A model generated the notes under the pieces. It did not search any database and had not been told where the DNA came from. It saw only the letters and a program-made list of their open reading frames with translations. 27,369 nt of DNA from Prevotellaceae bacterium UBA6858. GTDB lineage: Bacteria; Bacteroidota; Bacteroidia; Bacteroidales; Bacteroidaceae. Positions 15,994 through 22,326 of the stretch are shown here, piece after piece. The position numbers and the translations under genes are program-made. The stretch spans positions 364 through 27,732 of the forward strand of contig DKDC01000031.1 in NCBI GenBank assembly GCA_002451695.1. Reading direction: 5' to 3'. Within the stretch, counting starts at the first letter, position 1, and the number at the start of each line of letters is the position of its first letter.

Positions 15994-17412
15994 ATGAAAA
16001 CGATATGCCTGTACTTTGAAATACATCAGAACATACATCTGAAACGTTACCGTTTCTTCGACATCGGGACGGATCATTACTATTACGATGATTACGAGAA
16101 CGCCCGCAGCATAACCGAGACCGCAGAGAAATCCTACATTCCCGCCCTTAAGGCACTCATAAGCATGGCGGAAAGCAACAAGCACTACTTCAAATGCGCC
16201 CTTTCGCTTTCGGGATGCGCCATAGAGCAGCTTGAGAGCCACGCGCCCGAAGTGCTCGACCTGATAAAAAGGCTTTACGACACCGGGTGCTGCGAGATTT
16301 TGGCGGAGCCGTATTCCCACGGGCTTTCATCCCTTGCCAACACAGAATGCTTCAAGGAAGACGTAAAATTGCTCTGCCGCAAGGTGAACTCCATTTTCGG
16401 GGCAACACCGAAAATATTCCGCAACTCATGCCTTATATACTCCGATGAAATCGGCGAGCTTGTGGCTGGCATGGGATTCAAGGGAATGCTTACCGAAGGG
16501 GCAAGGCACATTCTCGGCTGGAAAAGCCCGCACTTTGTTTACAACTGCTCAATAGCCCCCAAGCTGAAGCTTCTTTTGCGCGACCACCGCCTTTCCGAGG
16601 ACATCAGCCTAAGGTTCAACAACTCCTCATGGAGCGAATACCCGCTCCTTGCCGACAAATACACGGACTGGATTGCCAAAATGCCCGAGGACGAGCAGGT
16701 GATAAACATTTTCATGGAACTTTGCGCCCTCGGGATATTCCAGCCGCTGTCCTCAAACATTCTTGAATTTTTCAAGGCCCTGCCCGAAGAGGCAAAAAAG
16801 CGCGGCATATCATTCTCCACACCTTCGGAAATATGCTCCAAGACCAAAAGCGCGGGAAGCCTCAGCGTTCCCTACCCCATTTCGTGGGTTGACGAGGAAA
16901 GGGACACCAGCGCATGGCTCGGCAACATCATGCAGCGCGAAGCATTCGAGAAGCTCTACAGCATCGCCGACCGTGTGAGGATATGCGACAACCGCCAGAT
17001 AAAGCAGGACTGGAACTACCTGCAGGCCACAAACAACTTCCGCTTCATGAACACCAAGCCCAGCGCGGAGGGCGGCTATCGCGGAATATACGAAACGCCC
17101 GAGGACGCTTTCATCAACTACATGAACATACTCGGCGACTTCATGACAAGAGTTAACGACCTCTATCCCGACATCGACAACGAGGAACTTTCATCTCTCC
17201 TCACCTCAATAAGAAACCAGGAAGAGGAACTTGAGATGAAGGACAAGGAAATCGTGAAGCTCCATGCCATAATCGACAAACTGACACGCGAAAGCGGAAA
17301 AAGCGTCAAGAAAACAAGCAAGACAAAAGCCGGAGAAAAACCTGCAAAACAAACGAAGGGGAAAACGGCAACCGGCAAAACAAAGGCTTCCGCCCAAATC
17401 GGGAATAAATAA
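15994..17412 (+). CDS. GH57 alpha-amylase-like protein with substituted catalytic residues
   Basis: This 472-residue protein has the overall GH57 alpha-amylase layout: YFEIHQNIHL (His11-Gln12, region 1), CCEILAEPYSHGLSSL (region 2), RNSCLIYSDEIG (region 3), INIFMELCALG (region 4) and WSEYPLLADKYTDWI. Active relatives, as I recall them, have RNTELIY with the nucleophile Glu and FMDYETFG with the acid Asp. Here those places hold Cys146 and Glu242, and the ETF after the Asp is also changed (Leu-Cys-Ala-Leu). So it may be a non-catalytic alpha-amylase-like homologue, a known sub-group of GH57. The last 65 residues are a coiled coil followed by a Lys-rich tail (TSKTKAGEKPAKQTKGK). It is the third gene of the glycogen operon; a binding or regulatory role is inference. 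Confidence 0.88.
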   Translation: MKTICLYFEIHQNIHLKRYRFFDIGTDHYYYDDYENARSITETAEKSYIPALKALISMAESNKHYFKCALSLSGCAIEQLESHAPEVLDLIKRLYDTGCCEILAEPYSHGLSSLANTECFKEDVKLLCRKVNSIFGATPKIFRNSCLIYSDEIGELVAGMGFKGMLTEGARHILGWKSPHFVYNCSIAPKLKLLLRDHRLSEDISLRFNNSSWSEYPLLADKYTDWIAKMPEDEQVINIFMELCALGIFQPLSSNILEFFKALPEEAKKRGISFSTPSEICSKTKSAGSLSVPYPISWVDEERDTSAWLGNIMQREAFEKLYSIADRVRICDNRQIKQDWNYLQATNNFRFMNTKPSAEGGYRGIYETPEDAFINYMNILGDFMTRVNDLYPDIDNEELSSLLTSIRNQEEELEMKDKEIVKLHAIIDKLTRESGKSVKKTSKTKAGEKPAKQTKGKTATGKTKASAQIGNK

Positions 17413-17455
17413 GATTCTGATTCCCAGAACTTTGCCCCACCTTGCGCAACCACAC

Positions 17456-17575
17456 ATAACTTTTTGTTGCTCAGACGGTTGCAAAGGCAAAAATTATGTC
17501 TGACGTAGGAAAAACTACATCAGACATAATTTTTTCCACATAGGACGTAGTTTTTTCTATGTCCCATATTGTTTT
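17456..17575 (-). repeat. 21-bp-unit dispersed element, copy C (inverted)
   Basis: This copy is reversed: the arm comes first (17456-17490; its reverse complement reads GCCTTTGCAACCGTCTGA), followed by units at 17492-17512, 17513-17533, 17534-17554 and 17555-17575. Units 1 and 2 form a 17-bp inverted repeat, AATTATGTCTGACGTAG / CTACATCAGACATAATT, with one mismatch, a GAAAAA loop and a T-run after it. Units 3 and 4 also pair. The element fills the middle of the 312-bp gap between the GH57 and SulP genes and could act as a terminator for the glycogen operon. No other terminator is visible there. Confidence 0.87.
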
Positions 17576-17634
17576 TGCTTCATTTCCTGCGACCCGTTTT
17601 ATCCTTGCCATACTCCACACCCTTATTGCGCACT

Positions 17635-17665
17635 TTTGCCATTTTGCGGAATATTCGTACTTTTG
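17635..17665 (+). promoter_or_regulatory. Promoter of SulP transporter gene
   Basis: TTTG (17635-17638), a 19-nt spacer and TACTTTTG (17658-17665) match the Bacteroidota promoter consensus TTTG-N19-TAnnTTTG exactly. The ATG at 17725 lies 59 nt downstream. Confidence 0.7.
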
Positions 17666-17724
17666 CATTCCATTTCAGACGGCAGCCGTAAAAGCCGCCA
17701 GTTCCAACTCCAACAAAATTGCTG

Positions 17725-19410
17725 ATGAGGGCATTCACACTAAAATCCAAACTATTTTACTCAATTAAAGATTACAACAAAAAAACATTCATGTCCGACC
17801 TCATGGCGGGCATCATCGTAGGCATAGTGGCTCTGCCGCTGGCAATAGCCTTTGGCATAGCTTCGGGCGTAACTCCCGAAAAAGGCATTATCACCGCCAT
17901 TGTGGCGGGACTCGCCATTTCCGTGTTCGGCGGAAGCAAGGTGCAAATAGGCGGTCCCACAGGAGCGTTCATCATCATTATTTACGGCATTATACAAAAA
18001 TACGGCATAGAGGGGCTTACCATAGCCACGCTCATGGCGGGGCTTTTCCTTGTGTTGTTCGGGCTTCTGCGCCTCGGTACTATCATAAAATACATTCCCT
18101 ACCCCATTGTTGTGGGCTTTACCAGCGGAATAGCCGTAACCATTTTCACCACACAGATAAAGGATCTTTTCGGTCTCACCCTGCCGTCAAACCCTTCCGA
18201 TTTCATCGAGAAATGGGGCGTATATCTGCAAAATTTCAACACCACCGACATTTGGTGCGCACTGACAGGCGTTGCGAGCATAGCCATAATAGCCATAACT
18301 CCAAAGTTCAGCAAAAAAATCCCCGGCTCGCTCATTGCGATAATTGTGATGACCATAGTGGCACTACTGCTCAAGAACTTTGCGGGCGTTTCCTCAATCG
18401 AGACCATAGGCGACCGCTTCGCCATAAGCAACGTGCTTCCCGCCGCACAAGTGCCCGACATTAATTGGGACACAATAAAAAGTCTTGTTTCGCCAGCCAT
18501 GACCATCGCCATACTTGGGGCTATAGAATCCTTGCTTTCCGCTACGGTTGCAGACGGCGTAACAGGCGACCACCACGATTCAAACACCGAGCTTGTGGCG
18601 CAAGGTCTTGCCAACATAGCGTCCCCGCTTTTCGGCGGCATTCCCGCCACGGGGGCTATCGCACGCACCATGACCAACATCAACAACGGCGGCAAAACCC
18701 CGATAGCCGGAATTATACACGCCATCGTACTGCTGCTGATATTCCTTTTCCTCATGCCCTTGGCAAAATACATCCCAATGGCGTGCCTTGCCGGAGTGCT
18801 TGTGGTTGTAAGCTACGGAATGTGCGGCTGGCGTTCGTTCGTGGCGTTGATGAAAAACCCCAAGAGCGACGTTACCGTGCTGCTGATAACATTCTTCCTC
18901 ACCATAATCTTCGACCTTACGGTTGCCATTGAGGTGGGGCTTATAATCGCCTGCCTGCTGTTCATGAAACGTATGGCTGAGACTACGGACGTGAAAGCAA
19001 TCACCGACGAGATAGACCTTAACAAGGAATTCGACTTTCTCGCCACGGACCTCGACCACTACACCATACCCAAGGACGTGGAGGTGTACGAAATAAACGG
19101 CCCGTACTTCTTTGGCGCGGGCAACAAGTTCGAGGAAGTGATGGCGGCGTTCGGCGACCGTCCCAAAGTGCGCGTAATTCGTATGCGTAAAGTGCCGTTT
19201 GTTGACTCCACAGGCATACACAACCTCACCAATCTTTGCCTCATGAGCAAAAAGGAAGGCATACAGGTTGTGCTTTCGGGCGTGAGCGAAAAGGTAAACG
19301 CCCAGCTGGAACACGCAAAATTTTACGATCTGCTTGGAAAAGAGAACATCTGCGACCACATAAGCAAAGCCTTGAAGCGTGCAGAAGAAATAACCCAAGG
19401 AAAAAACTAA
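17725..19410 (+). CDS. SulP-family inorganic anion transporter with STAS domain
   Basis: This inner-membrane transporter of the SulP (SLC26) family carries sulfate, bicarbonate or other anions; the substrate cannot be told from sequence. From the ATG at 17725 it has 561 residues, as usual. The N-terminal signature is DLMAGIIVGIVALPLAIAFG then IASGVTPEKG, followed by GGPTGAFIIIIYGII, FTSGIAVTIFTTQIKDLFGL and GGIPATGAIARTMTNINNGG; about 10-12 hydrophobic helices reach residue 415. The cytoplasmic STAS domain (about 435-555) contains PFVDSTGIHNLTNL with the Asp494-Ser-Thr-Gly motif. It has its own promoter, and the nitroreductase gene follows after 11 nt. Confidence 0.94.
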   Translation: MRAFTLKSKLFYSIKDYNKKTFMSDLMAGIIVGIVALPLAIAFGIASGVTPEKGIITAIVAGLAISVFGGSKVQIGGPTGAFIIIIYGIIQKYGIEGLTIATLMAGLFLVLFGLLRLGTIIKYIPYPIVVGFTSGIAVTIFTTQIKDLFGLTLPSNPSDFIEKWGVYLQNFNTTDIWCALTGVASIAIIAITPKFSKKIPGSLIAIIVMTIVALLLKNFAGVSSIETIGDRFAISNVLPAAQVPDINWDTIKSLVSPAMTIAILGAIESLLSATVADGVTGDHHDSNTELVAQGLANIASPLFGGIPATGAIARTMTNINNGGKTPIAGIIHAIVLLLIFLFLMPLAKYIPMACLAGVLVVVSYGMCGWRSFVALMKNPKSDVTVLLITFFLTIIFDLTVAIEVGLIIACLLFMKRMAETTDVKAITDEIDLNKEFDFLATDLDHYTIPKDVEVYEINGPYFFGAGNKFEEVMAAFGDRPKVRVIRMRKVPFVDSTGIHNLTNLCLMSKKEGIQVVLSGVSEKVNAQLEHAKFYDLLGKENICDHISKALKRAEEITQGKN

Positions 19411-19421
19411 AAAACAAAACC

Positions 19422-19934
19422 ATGTCTGATTTTTTAGAGTTAAGCAACAAGCGTTTTTCAGCGCGAAAATTCACCGGGCAGGCCGTAAGCCAAAGCGACC
19501 TCAACTATATTCTCAACGCCGTGCGCCTTGCGCCGTCGGCCTGCAACAGGCAGCCGTGGAAATTCATAGTTGTGGCCTCTGAAGAAAGCAAGTCCAAGCT
19601 CTGTGAGTGCTACGACCGCGAATGGTTCAAATCCGCGCCTTTATATATAATATGTATGAAGGACACCGCCGCAAACTGGGTGCGCCCTGACGACAAGAAG
19701 CCCCATGGCGACATAGATGTCGCCATTGCCACGGAACACCTGTGCCTTGCCGCCGCAGAGCGCGGTCTCGGAACTTGCTGGGTGTGCAACTACGACACGG
19801 AAAAAATCAGCCGCAACTTCCCCCGTCCCAATTTCGAGGCGGTTGCCATAATCCCAATAGGACACATAGCCGAAGACTGCCCGCACGGTGAGAAAAAACG
19901 CAAGGAACTTGGCGAGATTGCCGAAACCGTATAA
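19422..19934 (+). CDS. Nitroreductase-family protein (FMN-dependent)
   Basis: This 170-residue protein belongs to the small nitroreductase group, homodimeric FMN enzymes that reduce varied substrates with NAD(P)H. Visible landmarks are NKRFSARKFTGQAVSQ (flavin phosphate-binding Arg and Lys), LNAVRLAPSACNRQPWKFIV (residues about 34-53) and the late block AAAERGLGTCWVCNYD. The ATG at 19422 matches the family start; the open frame upstream runs into the transporter gene and is not coding. It is 11 nt downstream of the SulP gene and is probably co-transcribed. The physiological substrate is unknown. Confidence 0.92.
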   Translation: MSDFLELSNKRFSARKFTGQAVSQSDLNYILNAVRLAPSACNRQPWKFIVVASEESKSKLCECYDREWFKSAPLYIICMKDTAANWVRPDDKKPHGDIDVAIATEHLCLAAAERGLGTCWVCNYDTEKISRNFPRPNFEAVAIIPIGHIAEDCPHGEKKRKELGEIAETV

Positions 19935-20068
19935 TCTTGCAATTGTTTTCTTCACAAAAACAATAAGCCAAAGGCGTTTTGCCACTTAAAATATGTATAA
20001 TACGGCGTGTTTCCGCACAATAAAAATTAAAAACAGCTCCACAACGGCGGCATTCAGTTTTTTATTTA

Positions 20069-20076
20069 TACTTTTG
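20069..20076 (+). promoter_or_regulatory. -7 box of OmpA-family gene
   Basis: TACTTTTG matches TAnnTTTG and lies 32 nt before the ATG at 20109. It supports that start rather than the in-frame start at 20079, which would be at or before the transcription start. No convincing -33 box is seen. Confidence 0.5.
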
Positions 20077-20108
20077 GCGTGATTAATAACGCATTAAAAA
20101 CAGAAACA

Positions 20109-20978
20109 ATGAAAAAGAACGCTTTATTGTTTGTACCGCTCATTGCGGCAGGTATTTTGATTAGCAGCTGCGCGAGCAAGAAAAGTTTGGAAAATTGCCA
20201 AAACGAAAATAAGGTACTGTCAACCAACTACCAGAACACAAAGGACAAGCTCGCCGATGTGCAGTCGCAACTGGCGGCAAGCAAGGCGCGTGTTTCGAGC
20301 TTGCAGGAGCAGCTTGCACAAGCCCGAGAAGACTACGCAAGGTTGCAGTCCTCGCTCGACAAGAGCCTCACGGCCGGCAGCCAGACAAACATGAACATCT
20401 CGAAGCTTGTTGACCAGATAAACGAGTCGAACCAGTACATACGCCATTTGGTGGAAGTGAAGAGCAAGAGCGACTCGCTTAACATGGTGCTGACAAACAA
20501 CCTCACACGCTCCCTGTCGCAAAGCGAGCAAAAGGAGGTCAACGTACAGGTGCTTAAAGGCGTGGTTTACATTTCGCTCGCCGACAATATGCTCTACAAG
20601 AGCGGAAGCTACGAAATCAACGACCGTGCAGCCGAAACGCTGAGCAAAATCGCAAAAATCATCCAGGACTACAAGGACTACGATGTGCTTGTGGAGGGAA
20701 ACACCGACAATGTGCCCATAAGCCGCCAGAACATACGCAACAACTGGGATTTGAGCTGCCTCAGGGCATCAAGCGTGGTGCAATACCTGCAAAACAACTA
20801 CGGCATCGACCCCAAGCGTCTCACCGCCGGAGGACGCGGAGAGTACAACCCGCTGACGGCAAACGACAGCGAGCTTGGCAAACAGCGCAACCGCCGCACG
20901 CAGATTATTATCACCCCGAAACTCGACCAGTTCATGGATCTCATAGACAAAGCCCCCACAGAAGGCAACAACGACTAA
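20109..20978 (+). CDS. OmpA-family peptidoglycan-binding lipoprotein
   Basis: This 289-residue lipoprotein begins MKKNALLFVPLIAAGILISS followed by Cys21, the lipidated residue. Residues about 25-110 form a long coiled coil (LADVQSQLAASKARVSSLQE QLAQ and onward). The C-terminal OmpA-like domain (about 150-275) has LVEGNTDNVPISRQNIRNNW, DLSCLRASSVVQYLQNNYGI and GRGEYNPLTAND, the block that binds diaminopimelate in peptidoglycan. It probably tethers the outer membrane to the cell wall, like Pal or YiaD. The promoter upstream and the strong terminator 24 nt after the stop indicate a single-gene transcript. Confidence 0.93.
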   Translation: MKKNALLFVPLIAAGILISSCASKKSLENCQNENKVLSTNYQNTKDKLADVQSQLAASKARVSSLQEQLAQAREDYARLQSSLDKSLTAGSQTNMNISKLVDQINESNQYIRHLVEVKSKSDSLNMVLTNNLTRSLSQSEQKEVNVQVLKGVVYISLADNMLYKSGSYEINDRAAETLSKIAKIIQDYKDYDVLVEGNTDNVPISRQNIRNNWDLSCLRASSVVQYLQNNYGIDPKRLTAGGRGEYNPLTANDSELGKQRNRRTQIIITPKLDQFMDLIDKAPTEGNND

Positions 20979-21002
20979 AGAAACTTGTTCATACGATACA
21001 CG

Positions 21003-21035
21003 AAAACAGTCCGGCGATTATTGCCGGACTGTTTT
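21003..21035 (+). terminator. Rho-independent terminator of the OmpA-family gene
   Basis: A perfect 13-bp stem AAAACAGTCCGGC (21003-21015) / GCCGGACTGTTTT (21023-21035) with a 7-nt loop GATTATT and T-rich tail lies 24 nt after the stop codon. Confidence 0.92.
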
Positions 21036-21051
21036 GTTTGAAAGAAAAAAA

Positions 21052-21146
21052 AACTATGTCTGATGTAGAAAAAACTACATCGGACGTAGAAAAAATTATA
21101 TCAGACCTTTTTCCGCCCATTACAACACACAGAAAAGCAAGCTGTT
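21052..21146 (+). repeat. 21-bp-unit dispersed element, copy D (+ orientation)
   Basis: Three 21-bp units lie at 21052-21072, 21073-21093 and 21094-21114, then the arm (CCCATTACAACACACAGA) to about 21146. Units 1 and 2 are an inverted repeat, CTATGTCTGATGTAG / CTACATCGGACGTAG, around AAAAAA. The third unit is cut short where the arm begins, as in copy A. The element directly follows the terminator in the 322-bp gap before the GSCFA gene. In 21147-21250 I see no supported gene. Confidence 0.86.
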
Positions 21147-21265
21147 AGTGCGGGATGAAAACTAGTTTAATTTTTGCAGGATGAAACCGCTTAGAAGGGA
21201 CGGAATAGTTTATATTTGCTTTCAAAAACAAGTGGGCTTTAGTCTGCGAGTTTGCTCTTTTTTTT

Positions 21266-21273
21266 TAACTTTG
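21266..21273 (+). promoter_or_regulatory. -7 box of GSCFA-murF/alr operon
   Basis: TAACTTTG matches TAnnTTTG, 27 nt before the ATG at 21301. The preceding T-tract (21258-21266) is unusual, and a good -33 box is not seen at 19-22 nt. Confidence 0.5.
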
Positions 21274-21300
21274 TAGTCGCAACAAGTTACCTGCAAGCCA

Positions 21301-22326
21301 ATGAAGTTCAGAACCGATTTGCAAATTCCCAAAGCCGCATTCTCCCTTGAAGCCGGGGACGGCATCTTACTGTTAGGTTCATGCTTCTCTGACGAAGTGG
21401 GACGCAAGCTACAGGATAACCGTTTCAACTGCATTTGCAATCCGTTCGGGGTGCTCTACAACCCGCTATCCATCCTTAACAGCCTGCAAACAATCACCGA
21501 TGCCATTGAAAACGGCGGAAATCCCGACAAGAATGTAATAAGAAGCCGGCTTTTCAAAAGCAATGGCTTATGGTATAGCTGGCTCCATTCCACAAACTTT
21601 TTTGCTTCTGAAAAAAAGGAATTGGAAGCAAACATAGCCGAATCGCTAAGGCAAACAGCAGGAACGCTGAAATGCGCCAAACTTCTTATCATCACGTTCG
21701 GCACAAACCGCGTTTATTTCCGAAACACTGCTGGCGAAAAGTTTGCCGTGGCAAATTGCCACAAACAACCCGCCGCTGATTTCAAGACATTGGATTTGGG
21801 CATAGATGAAATCATGTCGGCATATTGCCATACGCTTGAACAATTGTTCGCGCTCAACCCGAAGCTAAACGTTGTGTTCACCGTAAGCCCTTACAGGTAC
21901 ATAAAATACGGTCTGCACGGTTCAAACCTCGGAAAGGCGGTACTCATGCTTGCCGTGGACGGAATTGTGAACCGTTTCCCCGGCAAATGCGGCTACTTCC
22001 CCTCATTTGAAATTCTGAACGACGAACTGCGCGACTACCGTTTCTACGCAGAAGACATGGTGCACCCCTCCAAACAGGCAGTGGACTATATCTATGAAAG
22101 ATTTGCGGAATACGCATTCAGCGCAAAAGCAATGGGGTTTGCAAAGCAATGGGGCGCAGTTGCCAAACTTCTGCTCCACAAGCCGCAGTTTCCGCAAAGC
22201 AGCCAATACAGGGCGTTAATGGTCTCCGCCAAAGAGAAACTCGCCCAACTTGAAAAAGAATACCCCCAAGTCAGGTTTGACAAAGACTTGGAAAAAATAA
22301 ACGAAATCCTCACCCAAACGCAATGA
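21301..22326 (+). CDS. GSCFA-domain protein (SGNH-hydrolase-like)
   Basis: This 341-residue protein carries the GSCFA signature near its start: LLGSCFSDEVGRKL with Gly26-Ser27-Cys28-Phe29, where the fifth position is Ser rather than Ala. Further blocks are CNPFGVLYNPLSI, LLIITFGTNRVYF and EDMVHPSKQAVDYI. The Asp252-x-x-His255 pair together with Ser27 resembles the catalytic layout of SGNH esterases. No signal peptide is seen. The reaction is not known to me. Its TGA overlaps the ATG of the MurF-Alr fusion by 4 nt, so it is translationally coupled to peptidoglycan-precursor synthesis, which hints at a cell-envelope role. Confidence 0.88.
   Translation: MKFRTDLQIPKAAFSLEAGDGILLLGSCFSDEVGRKLQDNRFNCICNPFGVLYNPLSILNSLQTITDAIENGGNPDKNVIRSRLFKSNGLWYSWLHSTNFFASEKKELEANIAESLRQTAGTLKCAKLLIITFGTNRVYFRNTAGEKFAVANCHKQPAADFKTLDLGIDEIMSAYCHTLEQLFALNPKLNVVFTVSPYRYIKYGLHGSNLGKAVLMLAVDGIVNRFPGKCGYFPSFEILNDELRDYRFYAEDMVHPSKQAVDYIYERFAEYAFSAKAMGFAKQWGAVAKLLLHKPQFPQSSQYRALMVSAKEKLAQLEKEYPQVRFDKDLEKINEILTQTQ

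Noticed and set aside
19938..19962. Terminator after the nitroreductase gene (ATTGTTTT / AAAACAAT)
   Set aside because: The 8-bp stem is AT-only apart from one G-C pair and lacks a T-run, too weak to call.
21181..21276. Small open frame of 31 codons (MKPLRRDGIVYICFQKQVGF and onward)
   Set aside because: It covers the T-tract and the -7 promoter box of the GSCFA operon, and its stop lies inside the leader. I see no promoter or conservation evidence for it.
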